Assembly: GCA_019639235.1 (NCBI GenBank)
Contig: JAHBSG010000011.1
Span: 1-64,000 of the forward strand
Direction of reading: 5' to 3'
Source of the DNA: Acidobacteriota bacterium
Lineage (GTDB): Bacteria > Acidobacteriota > Blastocatellia > Pyrinomonadales > Pyrinomonadaceae
DNA: 64,000 nt
Shown piece by piece: positions 57,497 to 64,000 of this stretch. A program made the position numbers and the translations under genes. Within the stretch, counting starts at the first letter, position 1. Every line of letters starts with the position of its first letter. Below the pieces are notes generated by a model. That model was not told where the DNA came from. It saw only the letters and a program-made list of their open reading frames with translations, and ran no database searches.

Positions 57497-57961
57497 TCAA
57501 AACTGATCGTCTTCGCCGATAAAGACGATGTCGGTGACGTCATTTTGGACTTCGATCACAAATGCCGGGAAGGCGAAAAGATATTTGCGATGTGCGACCG
57601 ACACAACGTACGTCTCGTTCGGTACAACATCGTGGAAGACAAATTGCCCAAATGAGCCGGTGCGGACATACCGAAGGCCGTTTTCGTCATCCATAAGAAC
57701 GACGACGGAGTTGGCGATCGGAGCGCCTGCCGCGTCGGTAACTTTGCCTGCAACGATGACGTTGTTGCCCGCGTGAGTGAATAGTGAAAGCAGCCGACCG
57801 ATCGGTTGTTTGACCTTGGTACGGGCTGCGGGGAAATGCTCCGGTCTTTCCGTTGTTTGAGCAGAGATCTGAACTGCGCCGCCAATGCCAACGTAAGCGA
57901 GCGCTATGGCCGCCGATAGTACCGCCCGTGATATACACAGATCAAATTTGCCAGGAAACAT
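57497..57961 (-). CDS. Small exported CarboxypepD_reg-like protein
   Basis: The 154 residues have a signal peptide (AVLSAAIALAYVGIGGAVQISAQ) and a single carboxypeptidase-regulatory-like beta sandwich (NVIVAGKVTDAAGAPIANSVVVLMDDENG, RTGSFGQFVFHDVVPNETYVVSV). The last strand ends in DIVFIGEDDQF. It is related to the C-terminal domains at 27589-28113 and the fragment at 17655-17795. The start at 57961 is preferred, although a Met at 58006 would add an Arg/Ser-rich leader; no SD supports either. Function unknown; such proteins are abundant in this lineage. Confidence 0.72.
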   Translation of the reverse strand: MFPGKFDLCISRAVLSAAIALAYVGIGGAVQISAQTTERPEHFPAARTKVKQPIGRLLSLFTHAGNNVIVAGKVTDAAGAPIANSVVVLMDDENGLRYVRTGSFGQFVFHDVVPNETYVVSVAHRKYLFAFPAFVIEVQNDVTDIVFIGEDDQF

Positions 57962-58219
57962 ACGAATTTTCGACCGCGACACAGATCGCGATCGACGATC
58001 GGACAAAAGAACGAATCTAAACGACTTTCAGAAAAACTTGAGACGAGCGACGCTAAATTAACGGAATAATAACACTTTTCGAACTTTTTGCAAGTATTTT
58101 TTATTTGTCATTTTGGGCTAATAGGGGCCGAATCGATTTCCTTTGCTGTCCGAATACGATAAATTAGAGTTTGACGGACTCCGGTAAAATCCGGACTGCC
58201 GTCGAGGTGTGGCCTAAAA

Positions 58220-59380
58220 ATGGATTTTACGACGAAAGAGATCTTCAAGCGGTATGCGAGCATTCTGATCGGGAAGCCGATATCGCCGATATTTTTGAAC
58301 ATTTTGGTAACGAGCGTTTGCGACATGCGGTGTACGCACTGTTTCTTTACCGAGGAGCTCGATGACCGACCGCGGAAAAAGCTCCAGATGAAGACGGACG
58401 AGATCGCCAAGATCTCCGAAACGCTTGGCGGTAATTTGGGGGTGCTTGTGCTTGCCGGCGGCGAGCCGTTCACGCGGAAAGACCTCCCGGAGATCGTTCG
58501 GGCTTTCTATGAGAATAACAAGCTTGATTCGGTTTACCTGATGTCCAACGGACAGATCCATCAGCGGATTTTTCCAGATGTAACGCGGATCCTTGACGAA
58601 TGCCCCGACCTGAACGTGACGGTCGCGCTCGGCATCGACGGGATGAAAGAAGCCCACGAGAAGATACGCCGAAAAGAGGGAAGCTGGGACAAGGCGATCC
58701 ACACGGCCCGCACGCTCCAGCAGATGAAGCAGGAACAGTATCCGCGGCTTGATATTCAGACCTGTACCTGCGTGATGCACTCAAACCAGGACACGATCTT
58801 CGATTGGTACGACTTCCTGAAATACGACCTCAGGCCGGACAAGGTGAACATTAACTATATTCGCCCGCCTTCGGCCGACCCGATCGAGCTCGAATTCGAT
58901 CCCGAAAGGTATGCGCGGCTTTCACACATGATCCTTGAGGACACAAAGAATGCTGCTCTCAAGAACATGTACGGCGGGAAGTCGGGTATCTTTAAGGCGG
59001 CTGTCGATATCTACATGCACGATGTCATCACAAAGACGAAAGAGGAGAGCAAGGCCCAGCTTAAATGCTACGCCGGAAGTGCCGGTGCGGTGATCTATGA
59101 TACGGGTGCTCTCTCTTCATGTGAGAACAAGGCGGACGTGCTAAATCTTCGCGATTACAACTGGAACTTCCAGACGGCTTGGAACACGGACCTGATGAAG
59201 GCCCGGCGGAAAGAAGCCGGTGCAGGTTGCTACTGCACGCACGAATCGAACTGCTTCTATCCTTCGCTGCCGTTCAATGCCGGCCACCTGGTGAAGATCA
59301 AGAAGCTCGAGCGTGACATCCGCAAAGCTGCCAAGGAGTCCGGTTTCGCGGTCGGGCGGGAAGTTGCTCTCAAAGCCTAG
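58220..59380 (+). CDS. Radical SAM protein with C-terminal Cys-rich (SPASM-like) region
   Basis: A 386-residue radical SAM enzyme. The 4Fe-4S motif is CDMRCTHC (Cys34, Cys38, Cys41), followed by the GGEPF motif (VLAGGEPFTRKDLPE) and TCTCVMHSNQD. The C-terminal part carries additional cysteines (CYAGSAGAVIYDTGALSSCEN, CYCTHESNC) that fit a SPASM/twitch auxiliary cluster. The substrate is not identifiable. It is the first gene of a plus-strand cluster with a glycosyltransferase (7-bp gap) and an SDR (92-bp gap), which suggests joint action on a lipid or a glycan-linked product. No precursor peptide is seen nearby. Confidence 0.85.
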   Translation: MDFTTKEIFKRYASILIGKPISPIFLNILVTSVCDMRCTHCFFTEELDDRPRKKLQMKTDEIAKISETLGGNLGVLVLAGGEPFTRKDLPEIVRAFYENNKLDSVYLMSNGQIHQRIFPDVTRILDECPDLNVTVALGIDGMKEAHEKIRRKEGSWDKAIHTARTLQQMKQEQYPRLDIQTCTCVMHSNQDTIFDWYDFLKYDLRPDKVNINYIRPPSADPIELEFDPERYARLSHMILEDTKNAALKNMYGGKSGIFKAAVDIYMHDVITKTKEESKAQLKCYAGSAGAVIYDTGALSSCENKADVLNLRDYNWNFQTAWNTDLMKARRKEAGAGCYCTHESNCFYPSLPFNAGHLVKIKKLERDIRKAAKESGFAVGREVALKA

Positions 59381-59387
59381 TTCTTTA

Positions 59388-60572
59388 ATGCAGCAGAACA
59401 CGCCAAAGATCCTCATTCTTTCGTCCGATACGGGCGGTGGACATCGCTCCGCCGCTCAGGCATTGGTCGATGGGGTCGAGCGCTTTTGGCACGGCGAATC
59501 GGCTGCAGTTCGAGTTATCCGGGCCATCGAAGACAGCCACCACATCACCGAGAAGCTGGTCAAAATCTATAACTGGGTTCTGCGGCACAAGCAGAGCTGG
59601 ATGAAGTATCTCTACTGGGCGGTCAACCGGTTCCGTCCGGAAACGCGTGAGTTCTTTCACCGCCGGTGCATGGTCCACCTTCGCGATGTCTTCGAGAAAT
59701 GGTGCCCGCACGTTGTCGTCAGCGTTCACCCGTTGACGCAGCACATCTTTGCACGAATTCTCCGCGAACTGAATTTACTTGGCCAGATACCGTTGGTGAC
59801 CGTCGTCACCGATCCCGGTTACGGCTTTTGGAAGGGCTGGGCCTGCAACGACGTTTCGCTTTACCTGGTCGCAAATGACGATGCAAAGCGTCAGTTGATC
59901 GACTACGGCGTTGAGGAATCGCGGATCAAGGTCTCCGGAATGCCGGTGAACCCGAAGTTTCGCGAGGTGAATGAAGGCGACGCACAAAACGCTCGGAAGG
60001 CTTTCGGGCTTGACCCTGATAAATTCACGGTGTTCGTCAATGCCGGCTGGGTCGGCGGCGGCAACATCCCGACTATCTTTAAGGAACTCGTCCGCGGTGA
60101 ACTGGACGTCCAGGCGATATTCCTCGCCGGTAAGAACGAGACTCTCCGTGCAGAAGCTGAAGAGATCGCCAAACACGCAAAGTTCCCGGTGAAGGTGATC
60201 GGCTATTCTGACGAGATCGAAAAGCTGATGCACTCAGCGAACGTGATGGTCTCGAAGCTGGGCGGCCTGACGACCTTCGAAGCACTAGCCTGCCGGCTGC
60301 CGATCATAGCCGATGCAACTACTCCGCCGATGCCGCAGGAAGCGGGAACGGTCGATCTGGTCGCCAAGAATGGTGCCGGGATCATCCTTGAGCGATCAAC
60401 GGACATTGTCCCGGCGATCAGGTCGCTAATGGAAGACGAAACAAAGTACCGAAGAATGAGGGATGCGACCGCATCGGTCTCTCTTCCGGATTCGACCGAG
60501 CGGATAATTCGCGAGATAGCGGCCCTTCTTCCGGCAAGGCAGGCCGACCGCGTCGAACTTGCCGCTGCCTGA
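59388..60572 (+). CDS. MGDG synthase-like glycosyltransferase (GT28)
   Basis: The 394 residues match the MGDG synthase/diacylglycerol glucosyltransferase group: the N-terminal SSDTGGGHRSAAQALVDG motif, VVVSVHPLTQHI, VVTDPGYGFWKGW and the C-terminal NAGWVGGGN, KVIGYSDEIEKLMHSANVMVSKLGGLTTFEALACRLPII. These proteins transfer sugars from UDP-sugars to diacylglycerol or undecaprenyl carriers at the cytosolic membrane face. The start at 59388 lies 7 bp after the radical SAM stop; an upstream in-frame Met overlaps that gene. The exact donor and acceptor are unknown. The lipid role is family inference. Confidence 0.87.
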   Translation: MQQNTPKILILSSDTGGGHRSAAQALVDGVERFWHGESAAVRVIRAIEDSHHITEKLVKIYNWVLRHKQSWMKYLYWAVNRFRPETREFFHRRCMVHLRDVFEKWCPHVVVSVHPLTQHIFARILRELNLLGQIPLVTVVTDPGYGFWKGWACNDVSLYLVANDDAKRQLIDYGVEESRIKVSGMPVNPKFREVNEGDAQNARKAFGLDPDKFTVFVNAGWVGGGNIPTIFKELVRGELDVQAIFLAGKNETLRAEAEEIAKHAKFPVKVIGYSDEIEKLMHSANVMVSKLGGLTTFEALACRLPIIADATTPPMPQEAGTVDLVAKNGAGIILERSTDIVPAIRSLMEDETKYRRMRDATASVSLPDSTERIIREIAALLPARQADRVELAAA

Positions 60573-60664
60573 TCGAGCAAGCAACGCCTACGCTTGCCAG
60601 ATAAATCCCATTAATTTAACCTTATGCTTTCGTTACGAGTTCTTGTTCACTAGGAGAACCCTGC

Positions 60665-61414
60665 TTGAACCTTTTATTAGAAGGAAAAACCGCGTTCGTT
60701 TCCGGCGGCACCCGCGGCATAGGGGCCGCACTGTGCGAGATATTTGCCCGTGAAGGAGCAGATGTCGCCTTCAATTACCATACCAGCGACGACCTGGCCG
60801 AGTCGGTCAAAGCGAAGGTCGAGGCTTTTGGCCGCCGGGCAATGGCCTTCAAAGTGTCGGTGACCGACCGCGTTGGGATGAAGCGCGTCGCCCGCGAGAT
60901 CGCAGAGGCCTGGGGCCACATCGATATCCTTGTGAACAACGCCGCGGTGAACAAGGCGGATAACTTCGCAACAACAACGGACCGATCGTGGGACTGGGTC
61001 GTCGATACGAACGTCAACAGCCTCTTTGCGGTGACAAAGCCGATCTACAAACAAATGATCCGCCGGCGGAGCGGAACGATCCTCAATATCACAAGCATCG
61101 GAGCGATCCGTGCACTGCCGACCGCTGTGCATTATGCGACGTCCAAGGCCGCGATGATCGGATTTACCAAGTGCCTCTCGCGGGAGGCCGCTAACTTCGG
61201 GATAACCGTCAATGCGATCGCCGCGGGCATTTTTGATACCGATCTCGGGAATACGCTCCCGGCACGACTGCTCGAAGCCCATGAGAACTGGGTCTCGTTA
61301 CGCCGGCTTGGCCGGCCCGAGGAACTTGCCGAATTTGCCGCGTTCATCGTTAGCCCACGAAATTCATACATGAACGGCGAGATAATCACCGTGGACGGCG
61401 GAACGATCACCTAA
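60665..61414 (+). CDS. Short-chain dehydrogenase/reductase (FabG-like)
   Basis: The 249 residues have an SDR fold with SGGTRGIG (13-20), NNAAVNKAD, the catalytic Ser in ITSIGAIR and YATSK (Tyr and Lys), and the C-terminal GRPEELAEFAAFIVSPRNSYMNGEIITVDGG. The predicted start is TTG at 60665, with AGGAG 8-9 nt upstream; no ATG alternative gives the full N terminus. It is FabG-like, but as part of the radical SAM/glycosyltransferase cluster it may act on a special lipid. NADPH preference cannot be set from the sequence. Confidence 0.88.
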   Translation: MNLLLEGKTAFVSGGTRGIGAALCEIFAREGADVAFNYHTSDDLAESVKAKVEAFGRRAMAFKVSVTDRVGMKRVAREIAEAWGHIDILVNNAAVNKADNFATTTDRSWDWVVDTNVNSLFAVTKPIYKQMIRRRSGTILNITSIGAIRALPTAVHYATSKAAMIGFTKCLSREAANFGITVNAIAAGIFDTDLGNTLPARLLEAHENWVSLRRLGRPEELAEFAAFIVSPRNSYMNGEIITVDGGTIT

Positions 61415-61507
61415 CGGCCTGCCTTCGTATGTACATTTCACCCCACGAGCAGTATTAGCAAATGAAATTGCAATTCAATACTAACTGTTGTAAATAAAGA
61501 ACTTATC

Positions 61508-61536
61508 TTGACAGGTTCAATTCTGCCCGCTAGACT
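61508..61536 (+). promoter_or_regulatory. Sigma-70 promoter of the ferritin-like gene
   Basis: TTGACA (61508-61513), a 17-bp spacer and TAGACT (61531-61536): a strong -35 and a good -10 at the ideal distance. The transcript start should be near 61543, about 25 bp before the ATG. Confidence 0.85.
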
Positions 61537-61543
61537 CTTTCAG

Positions 61544-61558
61544 TAGGATCTAATCCTA
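61544..61558. promoter_or_regulatory. Palindrome between transcript start and RBS, candidate operator
   Basis: TAGGAT-CTA-ATCCTA is a perfect 6-bp inverted repeat with a 3-nt centre, at the predicted start of transcription of the ferritin-like gene and directly before AAGGAG. Binding there would block transcription or translation. It partly resembles a DtxR/IdeR-type TTAGG...CCTAA box, but with shorter spacing. Confidence 0.5.
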
Positions 61559-61567
61559 AGGAGAGAT

Positions 61568-62029
61568 ATGGGACGACAAGAATTGATCGACAATCTGAAC
61601 AAGGCGTTGGCCTGCGAACTCGCCGGCGTCATCCAGTATTCTCAGCACAGCTATTTGGTAACGGGCACGGACAGGGAAGTTTTTAAGGGCTTTTTCCGTG
61701 ACCAGGCCGAAGAGGCTCAGGACCACGCAGAGGTGCTCGGCGACAAGATCGTTGCACTCGGCGGCGTGCCGACCGTTGAGCCCGCGATGATCCGGCAATC
61801 GGTCGAGCTAAAGGACATGCTTTCGCAAGCTCTTGAGCTCGAACGGGAAGCAATGGCAGCTTATATGGCTGCTTGGGCCGCGTGCGACGACAACGACCTG
61901 CCGCAGAAGTTCTGGCTTGAGGGGCAGATATCTGATGAGCAGATGCACATTGAGGAACTCGAAAAGCTAACCTCAGAGCGGACGGCAAAAGCCGGAACGG
62001 AGAGGATAGTTCTAAGGGAAGTCAGTTAA
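61568..62029 (+). CDS. Ferritin-like protein (bacterioferritin-like fold)
   Basis: The 153 residues form a four-helix ferritin-like protein. Putative di-iron ligands are Glu in NKALACELAGVIQY, Glu and His in QAEEAQDHAEVLGDK, Glu in ELEREAMAAYMAA and Glu and His in EGQISDEQMHIEEL. The haem-binding Met of bacterioferritin is not at the expected position, so it is better called ferritin-like than Bfr. A strong SD AAGGAGAG lies just upstream. It stores or detoxifies iron in the cytosol. It has its own promoter, a palindrome and a terminator, so it is monocistronic. Confidence 0.87.
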   Translation: MGRQELIDNLNKALACELAGVIQYSQHSYLVTGTDREVFKGFFRDQAEEAQDHAEVLGDKIVALGGVPTVEPAMIRQSVELKDMLSQALELEREAMAAYMAAWAACDDNDLPQKFWLEGQISDEQMHIEELEKLTSERTAKAGTERIVLREVS

Positions 62030-62041
62030 CTGGTTTCAAAG

Positions 62042-62086
62042 AAAAAAATAGCCGGGCTCATTACTGGGCCCGGCTTTAGTTTTTTC
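62042..62086. terminator. Strong bidirectional terminator
   Basis: AGCCGGGC (62050-62057) and GCCCGGCT (62068-62075) pair perfectly with a 10-nt loop, with an A-run before (62042-62048) and a T-run after. It ends both the plus-strand ferritin-like gene and the convergent minus-strand small gene. Confidence 0.92.
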
Positions 62087-62097
62087 AGGGGGAAGAA

Positions 62098-62400
62098 CTA
62101 TGATGAGGACGGGAAACCAAGAATGCGCGCAGAACCGTCAACAGCTTCGCCGATCTCGGCCGACCGCAGGCGAACACGGGCGCTTGCTAAAGCGCGATGG
62201 AGGTCTTCAACCAGTTCAGCCTCAAGTGCAATGGTCTTCTGAGTATTCCAACCGAGCCCGTCGGTCCAGGTAGCCATCTTTATCACGGCCTGACCGTTCT
62301 CGATCGAGACGTCGATGCGTTTCTCGTCATTTGCGATCGGAGCGAACTGCTTTTTTAACTGTGTCTGCATCAATGTTACGAAACTGAAAACCAATTTCAT
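62098..62400 (-). CDS. Small protein of unknown function
   Basis: The 100 residues (MKLVFSFVTLMQTQLKKQF...) have no recognised domain. The body contains two possible beta strands (KRIDVSIENGQAVIKMATWTDG) and a C-terminal helix (LEAELVEDLHRALASARVRLRSAEIG). The frame lies between two terminators, each on its side, which supports a separate transcript. The start could also be Met11 at 62370. No SD is evident for either. Support is from position and composition only. Confidence 0.5.
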   Translation of the reverse strand: MKLVFSFVTLMQTQLKKQFAPIANDEKRIDVSIENGQAVIKMATWTDGLGWNTQKTIALEAELVEDLHRALASARVRLRSAEIGEAVDGSARILGFPSSS

Positions 62401-62414
62401 TAAGAGATTACTTC

Positions 62415-62462
62415 AAAAAAAGTATCCCGTCAATCCTAAAGACGCAAAGGACGACGGGATAC
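62415..62462 (-). terminator. Terminator after the DUF2911 gene
   Basis: GTATCCCGTC (62422-62431) and GACGGGATAC (62453-62462) form a perfect 10-bp stem with a 21-nt loop; on the minus strand a T-run follows (A-run at 62415-62421). The structure lies 22 bp after the DUF2911 stop. Confidence 0.75.
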
Positions 62463-62483
62463 GGAAAAAAAGTAAGAAACCGA

Positions 62484-63332
62484 TCAGTTAGTTCCTTTCC
62501 ACTGTTTGATCTGATTCTCGAGATTGGTCAATGCGTTCTGGCTTGCCGGCGGATTTGCTGAGCGGCCGGCGGCAAGTGCGGCTTCACCGGCGGCGATCGC
62601 GTCGGCTTTCCGTCCCATTTCACCGAGCAGGCGGGCCTTGAGCGAAAGGACGCCGAAGGACCTGTTCATCCTTTCCGCTTCCTCGACCCACGAAAGTGCA
62701 TCGGCATAGCTGCCGGTCATCTTTTGCGACAGAACGTAGTTCGCGAGAGTGATACGCTCGCTCATGGTCCGGCGGCGATTGTCGTTGACGAACCGTGCGT
62801 TGAAATCGCCGACGTCAACCGTGAACGGCACAGCAATGTTTTCCCAGCGAATATTGACCTCAGCGGTGCTGCCTACCACCTTTTCGAACTCGATAGCCAT
62901 CGTTTCATGGAACTCCGACTGACGAGGCGTTACTTCGACTTTGAGCACATCATCTTTCGGTTCGTGCGTAAAGGCTCCCCACTGGTTCCAGTTCTTATTG
63001 AAAATGATGGTCCAGTTGCCGGTGGTCGGCAGTGTGAAAAGAGCGTACTTGCCCTTGGCAAGCTTTTGGCCGTTGATCATCACGTCGATCGGGGTTTCGA
63101 AGACGGTAGCGTTGTTTGCTCCGGTCCGCCAAACTTCGTTGTAAGGGACAAGCTCGCCCCAGATCTTGCGTCCCTTAACATTCGGACGATGGTACGAGAT
63201 CGATATCTTTGTATCACCGATCATTTGCGAGGTTTCCTGCATGTTACTCTCGCGGGGAATGGTGACCTGAGCCGAAACCGCCACCGCGAATGCGGCAACG
63301 AGCATTAAGAATAGCAACCCTTTTGTTCTCAT
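62484..63332 (-). CDS. Exported DUF2911 protein with C-terminal TPR-like part
   Basis: The 282 residues have a signal peptide (GLLFLMLVAAFAVAVSAQ) and a DUF2911 domain (about 30-185): YHRPNVKGRKIWGELVPYNEVWRTGANNATVFE, KLAKGKYALFTLPTTGNWTIIFNKNWNQWGAF. A helical C-terminal region follows with TPR-like units (NYVLSQKMTGSYADALSWVEEAERMN, RKADAIAAGEAALAAG). DUF2911 proteins are exported and uncharacterised, frequent in Bacteroidota and Acidobacteriota. Its ATG overlaps the stop of the SRPBCC gene by 4 bp (63329-63332), showing coupling. Confidence 0.9.
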   Translation of the reverse strand: MRTKGLLFLMLVAAFAVAVSAQVTIPRESNMQETSQMIGDTKISISYHRPNVKGRKIWGELVPYNEVWRTGANNATVFETPIDVMINGQKLAKGKYALFTLPTTGNWTIIFNKNWNQWGAFTHEPKDDVLKVEVTPRQSEFHETMAIEFEKVVGSTAEVNIRWENIAVPFTVDVGDFNARFVNDNRRRTMSERITLANYVLSQKMTGSYADALSWVEEAERMNRSFGVLSLKARLLGEMGRKADAIAAGEAALAAGRSANPPASQNALTNLENQIKQWKGTN

Positions 63333-63814
63333 TTTTCTAGTTTCTCCTTTGCACGGGCGATGAACGTCTGGATCATCTCGGTTACCCGGCGTGTCATTTC
63401 ATTGCTGATGATGGTCTCTCCGGCAAGTCCGGCGAGCGTGTGCAGGTCGCGGGCACTCTGCCGCCGCATCTCGACCATCTGCGTAAAATGGACGAGCGTG
63501 CGGTTCGCGGACCTTTCAAGAAAATCCGCCGAAAAGCGAAGAAAATTCCGTGTTTCTTCCCGAATAGGGAACCACTCGATCCGATCCTCGGATTCCTCGG
63601 CGAGTTCAAGCATGAACCGCTGCCGCATCGATCCGACGACCGGTATGGTGGTCTCGATCTCCCAATGGGCGATGCCTTTATTGTCAATGACGACCTTTGC
63701 GACGCCCGGCATCAGTGCCGCGAAATTGGTCAGGTCGGCAAAAAACTCCCGAACCCGTTCAAGCGGAGCTTCAAGCTCGATCTGATCGCTGTAACCTGCC
63801 TTGATAGTGAACAT
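63329..63814 (-). CDS. SRPBCC / polyketide cyclase-like (CoxG-like) protein
   Basis: The 161 residues resemble the START/SRPBCC lipid-pocket fold: an N-terminal strand (YSDQIELEAPLERVREFFADLTNFAALMPGVAKV), a central strand set (WEIETTIPVVGSMRQRFMLELAEES), and a long C-terminal helix (ISNEMTRRVTEMIQTFIARAKEKLEK). Such proteins bind small hydrophobic ligands in the cytosol. The ligand is unknown. It is coupled to the DUF2911 gene by a 4-bp overlap and follows an M14 peptidase gene on the same strand. Confidence 0.78.
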   Translation of the reverse strand: MFTIKAGYSDQIELEAPLERVREFFADLTNFAALMPGVAKVVIDNKGIAHWEIETTIPVVGSMRQRFMLELAEESEDRIEWFPIREETRNFLRFSADFLERSANRTLVHFTQMVEMRRQSARDLHTLAGLAGETIISNEMTRRVTEMIQTFIARAKEKLEK

Positions 63815-63825
63815 AAGACCTCACA

Positions 63826-64000
63826 TCAAAAGATACCATTGAAGAGTATCGAGTTAAAAAACTGCCGGGTGGTGGAACGCGTCATGCCTCGGTAGAACGG
63901 ATCCTCTGCAAAAAGCACAACGCGGCCGGCTCCCATTGATTCGTCCATGATGTACGAGGTCCCTTTGAGCAGACGCTCGGTGTTTCCTTCCCAGACGAAG
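63826..64000 (-). CDS. C-terminal end of M14 zinc carboxypeptidase-like protein (truncated by window edge)
   Basis: The minus frame from 63999 to the TGA at 63826-63828 gives 57 residues ending in FNGIF. The pattern LLKGTSYIMDESMGAGRVVLFAEDPFYRGMTRSTTRQFFNSILF resembles the end of the large M14-family exported carboxypeptidases of Acidobacteriota, in which the peptidase is followed by a GATase-like domain (VVLFAEDPxFRG...LFxNAILF). The catalytic domain is outside the window, so the call rests on this tail only. It ends 11 bp before the SRPBCC gene start. Confidence 0.6.
   Translation of the reverse strand, partial: FVWEGNTERLLKGTSYIMDESMGAGRVVLFAEDPFYRGMTRSTTRQFFNSILFNGIF

Overview
The window looks like a chromosomal segment of a Gram-negative bacterium, most likely an Acidobacteriota of the class Blastocatellia (Pyrinomonadaceae-like). 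This is inferred from gene style only; no 16S or ribosomal gene is present. Supporting traits are a moderately high GC content, lipid A and heptose genes (outer membrane), a CadC-like winged-helix regulator fused to a PD40 propeller, exported amidohydrolases, an M14 carboxypeptidase tail, several small exported proteins with a carboxypeptidase-regulatory (CarboxypepD_reg-like) domain, and many interspersed palindromic intergenic repeats. I see no tRNA, rRNA, CRISPR array, prophage or complete insertion sequence.

Layout. 1-3.1 kb: end of dnaG, then rpoD. 3.2-7.7 kb (minus): AAA ATPase with C-terminal HTH, formiminotransferase-cyclodeaminase and CCA-adding enzyme. 8.0-9.4 kb: TPR protein and an exported protein of unknown function. 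9.4-10.7 kb: gene-free block made of two tandem copies of a composite palindromic repeat. 10.7-15.2 kb (minus): three consecutive exported amidohydrolase-fold proteins, only one of which keeps the metal ligands. 15.2-17.9 kb: a DNA methyltransferase fused to an Mrr-like nuclease domain, flanked by direct copies of an interspersed repeat. 17.9-22.5 kb: Ada, DCC-family protein, DUF427 protein and MutS2, with a structured 59-bp repeat found both between genes and inside the mutS2 reading frame. 22.6-28.6 kb: a CadC-like/PD40 regulator divergent from an exported fibre protein with about 17-residue repeats and a C-terminal S74 chaperone domain. 28.7-34.8 kb: lipoprotein, MsrB, LpxD, Uma2-like protein, PriA, membrane protein. 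34.8-39.6 kb: ABC exporter operon and an O-antigen ligase-like protein. 39.7-43.8 kb: PilS-PilR-PilA, with a clear sigma-54 promoter in front of pilA. 44-50.9 kb: CHASE3 histidine kinase, heptose/LPS operon, PBP1A. 50.9-55.4 kb: prolyl oligopeptidase and a membrane GGDEF-EAL protein. 55.4-56.2 kb: regulatory-looking region and a small secreted protein built of GIIIDN repeats. 56.2-58 kb: cysteine desulfurase and a CarboxypepD_reg-like protein. 58.2-62 kb: radical SAM, MGDG-synthase-like glycosyltransferase, SDR and ferritin-like protein. 62-64 kb (minus): small unknown protein, DUF2911 protein, SRPBCC protein, M14 peptidase tail.

Functional themes are the cell envelope and surface (LpxD, heptose transfer, O-antigen ligase, PBP1A, pilus, S74 fibre, GIIIDN protein), signalling (PilSR, CHASE3 kinase, GGDEF-EAL) and DNA maintenance (DnaG, PriA, MutS2, Ada). 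The best candidate for something undescribed is the secreted GIIIDN-repeat protein at 55853-56158: the predicted signal-peptidase site falls exactly at the first repeat, two direct-repeat candidate operators lie upstream, and the divergent neighbour is a c-di-GMP enzyme. Next come the three-gene amidohydrolase operon with two apparent pseudoenzymes, and the structured repeat inside mutS2.
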